Origin: Oscarella lobularis
Lineage: Eukaryota; Porifera; Homoscleromorpha; Homosclerophorida; Oscarellidae
Direction of reading: 5' to 3'
DNA: 64,000 bases
Assembly (NCBI RefSeq): GCF_947507565.1
Contig: NC_089182.1
Coordinates: 2,356,001-2,420,000 of the forward strand
Part shown: positions 11,672 to 21,714 of the stretch, piece after piece
Position numbering within the stretch: the stretch's first letter is position 1
How the letters are laid out: each line of letters begins with the position of its first letter
Program-made: the position numbers and the translations under genes
The notes under the pieces: generated by a model
The model's input: the letters and a program-made list of their open reading frames with translations, nothing else
What the model was told of the DNA's origin: nothing
Databases searched by the model: none

Positions 11672-12176
11672 TCACACATCGTCCGCTGAAATAAATCTTA
11701 ATTTTGCCTGCAACCGGCGAATTTTCTCTGATTTCGCATTGGTATCGGCAAAATGGGAAGGACCGATGGCCTCGTCTTCAACAGTTGACGTCGAACCTTT
11801 ATCATCACTGCTGCAGCAAGTGTCACCGCTACTACTCGATGTCTCCTCATCTTCGTGCTTCAGAAAAATATTTGTTGTAGTTGCAACTGATTTCTCTTTC
11901 ACAATTTCATCATCCGGCTGCGGCTGGGAATTTTGACTGGCTGCAAAATGACGGTACAATTCTAAAACTCTCATTCTCAAACCACCGTTTACCTTTTTCT
12001 TCTTGATGTATAGAAGACTTGCTTATCGTTGACGCAGGTGCTTGAGAATTGTCGTCGCTGCTTACTATCTCAATTTGAAAGACGTCGTTCAAGTCTGCGG
12101 CGTTGTCACTTGGTGACTTTTTCTTGGCTTTTGGGCCACTAACATCAACGCAAGAACAACAGCTACGCCGCGGCAT
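11672..12176 (-). CDS. Small hypothetical two-exon protein, Ser/Asp/Glu-rich
   Basis: Not recognised. The ATG at 12176 opens MPRRSCCSCVDVSGPKAKKK. The first exon ends near 12001 at a GTAAAC donor (after SIHQEEK); the second begins near 11943 after TTTTGCAG and continues as SQNSQPQPDDEIVKEK to a stop at 11672. Phases match. The product is about 155 residues, hydrophilic, with a cluster of cysteines at the N-terminus (CCSC), acidic/serine stretches and a basic end (KIRRLQAKLRFI). It may be a nuclear or adaptor protein, but no function can be assigned. A perfect CRE palindrome lies 14 bases upstream of the start. Confidence 0.55.
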
Positions 12177-12189
12177 AACTAATGTTGTG

Positions 12190-12197
12190 TGACGTCA
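12190..12197. promoter_or_regulatory. Palindromic CRE-type site TGACGTCA
   Basis: A perfect TGACGTCA octamer (CREB/ATF consensus) just upstream of the minus-strand hypothetical gene. Identical octamers occur in two other promoter intervals of this window. Confidence 0.5.
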
Positions 12198-12582
12198 CAA
12201 AGTAAGTGCAGATAGATTATTTGAGCACACGTGCGCCAGAGAGCCAGAATCATTCTATCGCTAAATATTTTGGACCGGAAGTAATTGGATCTGCTTCACT
12301 TCCGGTCCGGATCAGGGTTTATTTCCGCTGTCCTGGCGAGATGATATTGCAAATTGGATTACCTGAACTGAACTGAACTGAACCGGTACGGCCTGGATCG
12401 AGAACGGCTCTCCCACACCGTCCCCCCGACTGCGTCGTACCGTATTTTGATTATGGACCTCCCGGTCGACACGTATTGCTAGGTTGATTCATAGATGTGG
12501 TTGATTCACGGCGAGCGAATTCTATCGACTCACGTGTTCTCAAAGGAGCCCGTATCGACGATCGACGACAAGGTTCGAGCCC

Positions 12583-13596
12583 ATGCCGCGATACGGACGC
12601 GTTATTCAAGTGACCAACGTCACTCCGTCGGCCACCAAGGAACAGATGCAGGAGCTGTTTGGCTTTTTGGGTCCCGTCGAAAGCATAAAACTCGTTCCCG
12701 ACCCGTTCGTAACGCGCACGTCGCATACCTTTCCTCTCGCAATAAACCGCTCGTCTTCACAGCGATCTAGGCAACGCGAACGTGGTTTCAAGAGCGTGTT
12801 TTGTCCTCTACGAAAAGACGGAATCGTGCTCGCTCGCCCTGCACCTCACCAACACGGTGTTCATCGACAAAGCCATTATCGTCGTTCCCGTAGCAACAGG
12901 CAAGTTTGGAAAAAATTACCTCGAATGTGTAATCAATTAATTAATTAATTAATATTGTTTAATTAACAGAGGTTTTGCCTACTGATGACGTTGCATTGCA
13001 GTTGGCCACTCCTCGGGCCCCAGTGGTAAGCTGAAGTATCTTGTCCTCTCGATTCATTTTCCTCAATGTCTCTGCTTCTATTCTCTAGCTCAACAAAGCG
13101 GTGCCGGACGCGACGCAGAAGGCAAATGAAACGATGAGGACTGTGTGTGTAGGAAACGTCGACAAAGGGGTAAGGCGGCTTGATGTGCGGAACTGCGTCT
13201 TCTTCATATTTGTGGGTCTGTTTGCAGCTGACGTCGGATCAGCTCAAGAGCATTTTCGAAGAATGTGGGGAAGTGAAGAACGTCCAGCTGTCGATGGACG
13301 AGTCTCAGCCGACTAAGTGAGCGGAAATTGCAGCAGTGCACTCTCTTTTTTCTAGACTTCTTCTATTCTTAGATTCGGGTTTGTTGAATTCGCCAGTGAA
13401 GCGTCCGTCGAAAAAGCCGTCCATCTGTCAGGACTCCGAGTTGGAAGCTTCGATATTAAGTGAGAGAAACTCGCCCTCCTTCGTTTCTCCTCTCACTGTC
13501 CCTTTGTATATATATAGAGTTGACTATTCTAACGCTGTCGTTGGCCAATCTCAGTCTGCCTCTGCTCGTGTGGTACAAGCCGCCTTGGAAAAAGTG
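12583..13596 (+). CDS. SREK1: SREK1-like splicing regulator (RRM protein), 3-prime end lost in gap
   Basis: The start reads MPRYGRVIQVTNVTPSATKE followed by QMQELFGFLGPVESIKL, matching the first RRM of SREK1/SRrp86; the next exon gives CFVLYEKTESCSLALHLTNT and FIDKAIIVVPVATG. A linker exon follows, then a second RRM split over exons near 13090-13170, 13229-13314 and 13375-13460 (TVCVGNVDK; LTSDQLKSIFEECGEVKNVQ; FGFVEFASEASVEKAVHLSG). The last readable exon (about 13519-13596) ends in the N run. Vertebrate SREK1 continues with an Arg/Ser domain, not seen here. Members modulate splice-site choice in the nucleus. The exon ending at 12899 has a CAG|GCAAGT donor, a GC-AG intron. Confidence 0.85.
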
Positions 13597-13796
13597 NNNN
13601 NNNNNNNNNNNNNNNNNNNNNNNNNNNNNNNNNNNNNNNNNNNNNNNNNNNNNNNNNNNNNNNNNNNNNNNNNNNNNNNNNNNNNNNNNNNNNNNNNNNN
13701 NNNNNNNNNNNNNNNNNNNNNNNNNNNNNNNNNNNNNNNNNNNNNNNNNNNNNNNNNNNNNNNNNNNNNNNNNNNNNNNNNNNNNNNNNNNNNNNN
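13597..13796. other. Assembly gap of exactly 200 N
   Basis: The run is exactly 200 N, a conventional filler used by scaffolding software, so the true distance is unknown. It separates the 3-prime-truncated SREK1-like gene from the 5-prime-truncated uridylyltransferase gene. Confidence 0.98.
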
Positions 13797-16437
13797 ATCA
13801 CGTGTTAGCCAAAGTGGAGAGTTTCGTGCGTTCAGCTTACGATGGTAAGGAGAGGAGGAGAGGGGAGGAGCACGTTTTAGTCATTATTGACGTCAAGGCT
13901 GCAAGTTGACGCTGTTTGGATCATCTGTAAACGGCTTTGGCTTCCGAAACAGTGACATGGACATCAGCATGACGCACCCTACGGAGGTGAGTGTAAGACC
14001 TGACGTCTGCTTTGCTCTGTCTAATTTTTGTTTGTTTTTGTTTAGATCTTTGATCCCGGAGCCGTTGTGAGAAAGCTTTCTGAGATGTTTAAGTCAAAGC
14101 GCCGTAGGACATTACAGCTGTTGTGTGAATCACTCTTTGAAATATTGATTATATTAGGAGAATATTCCGCGGTCCTAGCAATACCAAATGCGAGGATACC
14201 AATTGTCAAATTTCGTCACAATGATAGGTAACGGTAGAAAAAGCGTTGAAGTTCACGTATACACACGCACATTGCAGTGGACTCGAGGGAGATATATCCA
14301 TGGACAATGCTCTCGTAAGTGAACGTCTTGAGCACAAATAAAAGAAACTGGAACGTATTTGTAGGCGCAAAGAAACACGGCTATGCTTCGGCTCTACTGC
14401 AACTTTGATCCTCGTGTAAAGACGCTGGGGTATTGCATAAAGGCATTTGCGAAGGTCAGTAGCGCGCGATTGCACTTTATACCGCTAATGTTGGTTTGTG
14501 AAACGCAGATTTCTGAAATTGGAGACGCTGCAAGAGGAAGTCTTTCATCCTATGCCTACGTTCTCATGGTCTTGCATTATCTCCAGCGGACCGAGCCTCC
14601 TGTCATACCTTGCTTGCAAGAGGTACTAAATAAATGATAACTGGTCGTTGTAAAGGCTGGCTTTGCACTAGATATACGAAGGAGACGAGAAGCCGGTGAG
14701 GGAATGCGAAGGTTGGAACGCCTACTATTGCAGCGATATTGAAAAAATTGTATGTAAACTTTATATCGGGGGTTGAGAGTTTTTTCTTACTCTGCTGTAC
14801 TGCTCAAGAGAAAACTCTGGGGCAAATCCAAGAATTGGAAGTCTGCGGGAGAGCTTTGGCTGGGATTGCTGAGGTGCGTAATAGAGAGTCCTGGCAAAGC
14901 TGAGAAATCATTTGCTTGGTGTAGATATTACTGCGAAGAATTTGATTTTAAAACGATGGTAGTTAGTCCCAAGCAACTTGGACCGTTGACGAAGTTTGAA
15001 AAGGGATGGGCTAGTAGACCACTTGCAGTTGAAGGCACGTCAAAATTCTTTGCTATACGTATTATCGTTACGTTCACCTAGATCCCTTTAAACTGAGTCA
15101 TAATCTTGGCGGCGGTGTGACGCGAAAAAGTGAGCCAGCGAGAGATCTTCGCTGTTTACTAAGAAATGATTTTTTTCAGTGAGAAAATTTATCTTGGAGT
15201 GTTTTGCGAATGCCCGAGCTCATTTTGGCTCGAACAGACCTTGCCCTGTACCTGACATTTGCGTGAGAAAATTTCAAGCAGACTGTTGACAGCATACTCG
15301 CATCGCTCTTTTTTGTAGGACTACTATTTCAATCCCGTCACACTGACGAATAATAGTCAGCCGCCGAGTGACAAAAGCTGTCGCGAATGTGGTCAGTATG
15401 GTCACTTTGCCGCCGACTGCCCGAACAAAGAAGACAGGGGACGAAATAAACGAAGTTAGGAAAAGCACCGTCTTTGGAACAATTTCTCTATATCGATCTC
15501 TTCAGCTGGATATCATAGAATGTACTACCGATTTTTGAAACAGTGCCACGTAAGTCGCACTAAGGATCACGTTGCACCTCGCAAGAAGGACGCTAATACG
15601 ACGTTCTTCGAATCGCTTCTGACGACAGGGAAGTCGGAACAGGAAAAAGCGCCGGCGCCCGCTGCTAGCTTGTTGCAGCTCGTGCCCGATCAAGTGACTC
15701 GCAAACGAATGCTTGCTGCCTCTGCGGAGAAAGCAAAGCCACCGGCTACTGAGGAACAGCAACCGCGGCAACCGCCGACGGTAGATATGAAGCCGGCTGC
15801 TACTAGTAGTCAACAACCCTTCGGTCAACCGCCTGGTTTGGGACCCCAGCCTTCCCCCGTTGTTCCGTCGACGTTGCAACCGCCTTACCGTCCACAAAGT
15901 GCCTACTCTCAACCAGTCCATTCTTCTCAGTATCCGCTGGCACAGCCACAGTCTCGACCGGTGCTCCTACCTCCTCAATCTCAGACGTCGGTACAATTTT
16001 CATCTCAACCGATGACTCAGCATCCTTCTCAAACTCGACCCGTCTACCTACCACCTCAGTCCCAGCCTCAAATGCCAACGTCTGCTACCGCTCAATTCCG
16101 AACCGGGGTGCCAGCAGCTCAAGCACCGATGATGTCACCACAGCTTCAGCAACAGCAACAGCAGCAGCACACCGTGCTGGCAATCGAGCAACAGTGCAAG
16201 GCGTGGATTGACTACTATTTGGCACAACTGCAGGCCTATCAGAAACAGGAAATGCAATTTAGACAACAATTGCACACGCAGGATGGTGAACATCTTCGGG
16301 AGGCTCTTTCAACCAACTTGCAGTATCAGCACCAAATAGCAGGCCATGTGAACGCACTCAAGCAACAGATGGCTCGTCTCCCCGGATGGCCCTCAACCAT
16401 GGGACCTCCAAGTAGGAAATCACTAACTACATTGTGA
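13797..16437 (+). CDS. Terminal uridylyltransferase, TUT4/TUT7 type, 5-prime end lost in gap
   Basis: An RNA 3-prime uridylyltransferase of the DNA polymerase-beta superfamily, expected to tail mRNAs or miRNA precursors in the cytoplasm. The nucleotidyltransferase signature GSSVNGFGFRNSDMDIS (Gly-Ser plus the Asp-x-Asp metal site) lies in the exon near 13899-13986. A further core exon gives IPNARIPIVKF and then SGLEGDISMDNAL with a third acidic residue. The PAP-associated region has GDAARGSLSSYAYVLMVLHY. A CCHC zinc knuckle (CRECGQYGHFAADC) lies near 15395-15436. The last exon (15506-16437) encodes a long Pro/Gln-rich tail with a polyQ run and a final coiled segment. About twelve short exons were traced; the intron at 15035 has a GC donor fixed by homology. 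Confidence 0.9.
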
Positions 16438-16632
16438 TTAGCAACGACTTTTTTTTATAGAGGCTCCTGGTCGTCTTTAGGCCACTAAACGTTTGAAACC
16501 GCTTTTTCTTGTGAGTTATTACGTGCGTGTTGATAGAAAATTTTTAGGCTTTTAAGGTTGGATGCGTCAGCGTCAATACAGAGAGAAGCCCACTACAAAA
16601 AATAATAATAACGTTCTCTTTTTTTTTCTTTC

Positions 16633-17879
16633 CTAGAGTCTGCACACCACGCCATTCAGCTGCTCAGTAAATGCCTTGAAGGAAAACTTTCGAACGACCC
16701 TTTCCTTTCCAGCCGGTCCCAACCGATCGGTCAGCCCCGGATCGACGACGAATTTCTTCATAGCGGCGGCGAACTCGTCGGCAGTGGGTTCGCACAGGAA
16801 TCCGGTTGAACCGTGTTCAATCGATTCGAGAGGACCGCCGCTGTTAACCGCTATCACCGGTCGACTCATGTACATCGCCTCGACGGGACAAATGCCAAAG
16901 TGTTCGTTCGACGGCGTATAAATCAGCGCGACGCAACGAGACAGAAGCGTCAGCTTCTCGTCGTCGGTGAACGATCGCACGAAGGTGACGTGATCGTCGA
17001 GATCGTTCCTCGTCGCGCTTTCTCTCAATTCGGCGTAGTGTTCGACGTTTTCCGTCACGCGTTCGTCGTAGCCGCCTGCCATGACGAGATGGACGCCTTT
17101 CCAGTCGCTTGTCGACACTTGGCTCCGCAGGCGCGCCATTGCTTCCAAAGCCAATACGAGATTCTTTTTTCTCTCGTATCGATTGATGGAGAGAAAGACG
17201 ACGTGAGCCGACGGAGGGAGAAGGTTTGCGCTAGGCGGCGCGGGTTTGGCGTCAAAGGCGGAAAAATTCAACGACGGATAGAGAATTTCGGGTCGTTTTT
17301 TCAATGAGGGAAACGATCGAAGGTAGGTATCAGCAGTGAAACTGCTGTTAACGAGTATAGCGTGTGCCATACCAGTCGTTTTCTCCTCAACCCAGTCCAG
17401 GGGCAATCGATAGGCAGCCTTCGAGATAAAAGATGAACCTCCTACAATCAATGACCCCTCCTACGTACCTTGAGTGACGTGTCCCGCTTTGCGAGCAACT
17501 TATCGGGAAAGTGACAGTAGAAGAGGACTTTCGACGACGGACTAAAGAGTCGGAGTAGGGGAATGCAAGCGGACACCTGATCGCAGACGAATACGTCGAA
17601 ACGTCCCGCGGAGATTGCGTACAGAGCGACGAACATCATGCGAATGAAAGCGCACAGCGCGTAGCAGCGATCGGCGATCCTGCGCGGCAGCCAGTCGCCG
17701 ACGCACGTCACGTCGAGCTGGCCGTCGCGCGTTTCGCTGAAGCAGTGCTTCGGATCGTGGTGAGCTGTGAAGAGGCGAACGTCGTGTTTTTTCGATTTGA
17801 GCGCCAGTGCTGCATCCACGACGAGTCGCTCGGCTCCTCCGATGCCCAAATCTGGATGAAGAAAGGCGATTTTTACCAT
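16633..17879 (-). CDS. ALG2: ALG2, alpha-1,3/1,6-mannosyltransferase
   Basis: Adds the second and third mannose to the dolichol-linked oligosaccharide on the cytosolic face of the ER. The ATG at 17879 gives [19 protein letters not shown], the GT4-family N-terminus with its GGAER motif, then [15 protein letters not shown] and FYCHFPD. One intron (about 17431-17470) splits the gene. The second exon has [18 protein letters not shown], the nucleotide-sugar binding NRYERKKNL and the EX7E-type motif [19 protein letters not shown]. Length is about 400 residues, as expected for the family. The stop is at 16633. It is divergent from NAC-beta with 106 bases between start codons. Confidence 0.93.
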
Positions 17880-17985
17880 TTCTAGTCCGGGTTTCTCGGG
17901 TAAGTAGGAAACAATCACGATGCTGTCATTACGCAGTCGCAAATTGCCAGAAATCCTCGTGGCGTGACTCGATTTCTTCCAAGCG
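17880..17985. promoter_or_regulatory. Bidirectional promoter interval ALG2 / NAC-beta
   Basis: Only 106 bases separate the two divergent start codons, so both leaders and the core promoters must share this interval. No TATA box is evident. Confidence 0.6.
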
Positions 17986-18932
17986 ATGAATCCCGATAAA
18001 CTGAAGCAGCTACAAGAGCAAGTTCGCATTGGCGGACGAGTGAGCAAAGCGAAAATCGATCGTCGTGACTTTTCACCGAGGAATCTGTGCAGGGAACGCA
18101 GCGACGAAAGCGAAAAGTCGTTCATCGAACGGCGACAACGGACGACAAGAAAGTCCAAGTGAGCGTAGAATAAACGCCATAGTAAGGCGCGGTGTATCGA
18201 GCGGGCGCTTCGTGTCTAAAGAGCACGCTCAAGCGATTGGGAGTCAATGCCATTCCGGGAATCGAAGAAGTGAATATGTTCAAAGACGACGGCTACGTGA
18301 TTCACTTCAACAATCCGAAAGGTGCTTTGGGGGGAAAAAATACGAAGGAAATAGTAAATTGACGCGTGTGATGACGCAATCCCATAACTTCCTCCAGGAC
18401 ACCTGGGGTAAATGATAAAAGGCTTTTCCTTGTAGTGCAAGCTTCTTTGGGTGCCAACACTTTTTCTGTGACTGGGCATTCAGAAACAAAGCGTAGGTTT
18501 TTTCGTCTATCTTGTGCGATTTATTTTTTTTTATCTGGGTTTCTTATAGCTATTACAGATATGCTGCCGAACATTTTGAATCAGTTGCTGGGCGTGAGTC
18601 GACCGGTCTGCCTCAGATAATATGGCCTGATATTTTATCTTTTGGTGCTGTAGGGATCTGATCAGTTAAAGAAACTGGCCGAATCATTGCCTAAACGTGA
18701 CAATCCAAACAGGAAAAAAGATTCAATTTGAATGACATGTATTTTGCAGCCACGGCTAAGGATGGTGAAGCCAAGGAGGAAGGTGATGGGGGCGCCGAAG
18801 ACAAGAAGGAAGATGAAGATGATGATGATGAAGTGCCAGGTAGATGTCTAATGTAAAAAAATACATAAATTAATTCTAAACGTTCTAGATCTCGTGGGCG
18901 ATTTTGATGAACCGTCGAAGAATGAGTCATAG
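17986..18932 (+). CDS. BTF3: Nascent polypeptide-associated complex beta subunit (BTF3)
   Basis: Ribosome-associated chaperone subunit that pairs with NAC-alpha at the exit tunnel. Exon 1 (17986-18039) encodes [18 protein letters not shown]. Later exons give [17 protein letters not shown] (ribosome-binding basic motif), [60 protein letters not shown] and a short exon [13 protein letters not shown]. The final exons encode an acidic tail ending [14 protein letters not shown]. The intron after LPK uses a weak donor (AAAC|GTGACA), the only choice that restores the frame to the conserved tail. The stop is at 18930-18932 and an AATAAA signal is at about 18987. The order and length match metazoan BTF3. 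Confidence 0.93.
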
Positions 18933-18998
18933 AAGGTCTGGGGGGGGGGTCCCAGTTGAAGTAAAAACGGTTCAGGAATAGTTAGAATAAAAGTTCCA

Positions 18999-19406
18999 TC
19001 ATAGACCCAACTCCTAAAGGAAAAAAAGTGCGCGCAATTCACGTCGTCCACCGTGCACCTTACAGTGTCAATGTTATCCGATGTCTTATACGAATATTTC
19101 GGCGGTTGTCTTGGCGATGGGTTTTCTTTTCTCGAATCTCCCTCGCTGTCTTCTTGACGCGTTGCCTTTGCCTTGCTCGGCGTTCCCACGCAGTGAGAGC
19201 ACTTGTAGCCGCTCGAGCGTTTGAGCGCGAGACCGGCGTGAATGCAGGCGGGGCACCACGACGAGCCGCAAACGACGCAGGACGTGCGTCCCTGTCCGCC
19301 GCAGCCGCAGCCCGGGCAGGTCGACGTCGACAACCTAGAAAGCGAATTTGTATGAATTTCGTCGATTTGCGGAGGGGCGGATTTACGGTTGAGGATGGAG
19401 ATTCAT
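18999..19406 (-). CDS. Small cysteine-rich putative zinc-binding protein, 3-prime end uncertain
   Basis: Not recognised. The ATG at 19406 encodes MNLHPQP, an intron follows, and the second exon starts near 19336 with LSTSTCPGCGCGGQGRTSC, then CVVCGSSWCPAC and YKCSHC, a row of paired cysteines typical of a structural zinc module, then a basic/polar tail. A possible very short intron near 19030 would end the protein at 18999 (VDDELGL); without it the frame runs on to 18848, inside the last exon of NAC-beta on the other strand. It is convergent with NAC-beta and divergent from PIGW (66 bases). Confidence 0.55.
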
Positions 19407-19472
19407 GGTCACGCCTCAAGTTGTTACGGGGGCTTAGCGCGTGACCATAAAAGGAAAGAGTCGTTCGGAAAT
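19407..19472. promoter_or_regulatory. Bidirectional promoter interval Cys-rich gene / PIGW
   Basis: 66 bases between divergent start codons. An inverted repeat GGTCACGC...GCGTGACC (from 19407) occupies most of it and could be a factor-binding dyad. Confidence 0.5.
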
Positions 19473-21087
19473 ATGAACAGCTCGGAATATCGAGCTCTTC
19501 AGGAGGCGTTCGTGGCCAATTGGAATGGGACGAGTCTTTTTGAAGTGTCCAATGTCGTTTCGTCGGCTCCAGCTGGCCTAATGCTCTACAGATTCGTGGC
19601 ACGAAGCAAAACTCCGCATCCAACTTGGTGGGCAATGTTTTAGCGTCACTCTGGGGCCCTAGAAAATCTCGATAACAAATAGTTGAAGCCACAGCGCCTA
19701 TAAATTGCTCTCTAAGGGCAAGGCCTATGAGCACAGCCTCAGGTTCTGATAACGCGGTCATTAGCTGATCAAAATCTCAGAGGTCGTGCCAGTAGCAAAA
19801 CTGTAATGAACTGTACGCAGTAGTAGTAGAATCTCTTTTCTTTTTTCTCCAGGCTTGCTGTACTGATTGACCATTTATTCATCGTGCTTCCTCTCCTCCT
19901 TACAATGACAGTCGGCTCAGATTGGACTCTTCTCATCAATCTATCCCTTCTTTTGCTCTCCTTTTGCGCTTCCTGCCTTTCCTATTCAGAATGGCCCGCT
20001 TCTCTCCCTCCACTACCTACGCGTCGTCCTTTTATCACGGCTTATCGAGCGAGCATCAACATCGCCACCGCCGTGGCCATACTAGCCGTCGACTTTCCCA
20101 TATTTCCGCGTCGCTTTGCCAAAACGGAAACGTACGGAACGAGCGTGATGGACGTCGGCGTGGGCGCCTTTATCGTCTCCAATGCTATCGTCGCTCGTAA
20201 GGAGAGCCTCGGAAAGGCAATCCGAGGCTCGGCTCCTCTAATTCTACTCGGACTTGCGAGACTATTTACAATCAAGGCGACGGACTATCAGGAACACGTA
20301 ACGGAATACGGTGTTCATTGGAATTTTTTCTTCACGTTGGCCGTTGTGAAGATACTGAGTTCCGTCTTGATTTCGCATCTCGGTTCGCGTAGATTAGGAT
20401 TGATTGGGTTATGTATTGGCTGTGCCTATCAGCTTTGTCTCTCGTTTACGGGTCTAAGAGAGCGTCTTCTTAGCGATTCTCAGAGAACGGGTTTGCTTGA
20501 TGCCAATCGTGAGGGGATTGCATCGTGTTTTGGATACCTGGCTTTGTACATGTTGGCTGTGGAGCTGGGTCGGTTTTTGTCGGTGGCGAGAAGCCGTTTC
20601 AGAGACTGGGTTATCTGTCTCTTCGTTTTGATTAGTATCGATGTCTTCCTCTATGGAATCCTTGCCTTGCTCACGTCGTATGTTGAGCCTGTTTCAAGGC
20701 GAATGGCCAATCTCAGCTATGTGATATGGCAGGTAAATGCATATTAATTAAGTAAATCAACGGTTTTATTTTCCTTCTGTCTAGCTTGGTTACAACGTGT
20801 ATCTACTGGTCGTTTTTCTTCTGGTCGACGTAGCATGTCTCTTATTTGCATCACGAAATACCAGCGCCAACGTATTGGGTAACGGCTCCCTTATTGAATC
20901 TATAAGTCAAAATCAGCTAGCATACTTCCTACTTGCCAACTTATTGACGGGATGCGTCAATTTGTGCATGTACACTGTAACAGCACCGACTTTGCTCAGT
21001 TTCACTGTTGTATTTCTATATATGCTGACACTGACCGTCCTTATATCAGCTTTGTACGTGTACAACATTAGAACTAAAGTTTGGTAA
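19473..21087 (+). CDS. PIGW: PIGW, GPI-anchor inositol acyltransferase
   Basis: ER membrane enzyme that acylates the inositol of glucosaminyl-phosphatidylinositol early in GPI-anchor synthesis. Three exons: 19473-19627 (MNSSEYRALQEAFVANWNGT, matching the family start), 19853-20732 and 20785-21087. Phases are consistent (phase 2, then phase 0). The protein is rich in membrane spans: LINLSLLLLSFCASCL, a loop with SVMDVGVGAFIVSNAIV, TLAVVKILSSVLI, IGLCIGCAYQLCL, DWVICLFVLISIDVFLYGIL and more after the second intron. The conserved cluster ATDYQEHVTEYGVHWNFF is present. Total length of about 445 residues is slightly short of vertebrate PIGW. The stop is at 21085-21087; the convergent REX1BD-like gene ends 13 bases further on. 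Confidence 0.9.
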
Positions 21088-21100
21088 ATTATTTTTATTG

Positions 21101-21656
21101 TTACTCGTCGTCGTTCACTAAAAGGTCTTCAGCCTCATACTTAATTTCATCTAGGCATTCGTTAATTTTCTCTACAACTCTACGTAGTTCGCTTGTGAGC
21201 TGGGCAATGACGTCGCTCTCCTCCCAACTTTCTCCAGCATCTGCAGCTTCTTGCTTCGCTATGTGAGATCTAGCTGTCTGTATAATCAGTACACGGTGAA
21301 AATAGAGAAAGGTAATATAAATACTCTTTACCAGCTCTAGTTTCCTTTTCTCTTCTTCCTGCAGGTTTCGTACCAATAGGGCAATATCGCTTTGCCCACT
21401 TTTCGTCAATTCGGTTTCCGCTGCTCTTATTTGCCTCGAAATTTTATTAAATTCTTGCGTGACGTCATTAACTAATTGACGATACGTGACGAAGTCTCTA
21501 GGTTGTGACGTCAAATATGAAGTGTATCCCCTGAACGGACCAAAAAAACGTAAAAGAAACGACGACATCGATCTTAATCTACTTGTCAAATTTTGCATAG
21601 ACTTTTACTCGTTCCTGCTGCAGCCGAAAAATCTGTCTGATCGAATCGGCAGACAT
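21101..21656 (-). CDS. REX1BD: REX1BD-like protein (required-for-excision 1-B domain)
   Basis: A small conserved eukaryotic protein of unclear function; the domain name comes from algal DNA-repair work. The ATG at 21656 gives MSADSIRQIFRLQQERVKVY, exon 1 ends at 21583, and exon 2 starts at 21530 with GYTSYLTSQPRDFVTYRQLV and continues NDVTQEFNKISRQIRAAE. A second intron (about 21278-21333) falls after KRKLEL, and the last exon starts TARSHIAKQEAADAG and ends with an acidic tail at 21101. The pattern LQQERV..F..Y...FVTYRQLV...T..FN.IS fits REX1BD. It is mostly helical and about 145 residues long. It is divergent from the propeller-NTR gene. Confidence 0.7.
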
Positions 21657-21714
21657 GATAAACTTTCAGTGTAAGAACCGGACGTTTTTGATATCAATTC
21701 CAGCGGGGAGCACA
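21657..21714. promoter_or_regulatory. Bidirectional promoter interval REX1BD-like / propeller-NTR gene
   Basis: 58 bases between divergent start codons; no TATA box seen. Confidence 0.5.

Noticed and set aside
13336-13909. Open frames running through the N block
   Set aside because: They exist only because N was translated as X; the two sides belong to different genes.
18700-18760. A non-canonical GA-AG intron in NAC-beta after DNPN
   Set aside because: A GT donor slightly earlier (AAAC|GTGACA) restores the acidic tail in frame, so no exotic intron is needed.
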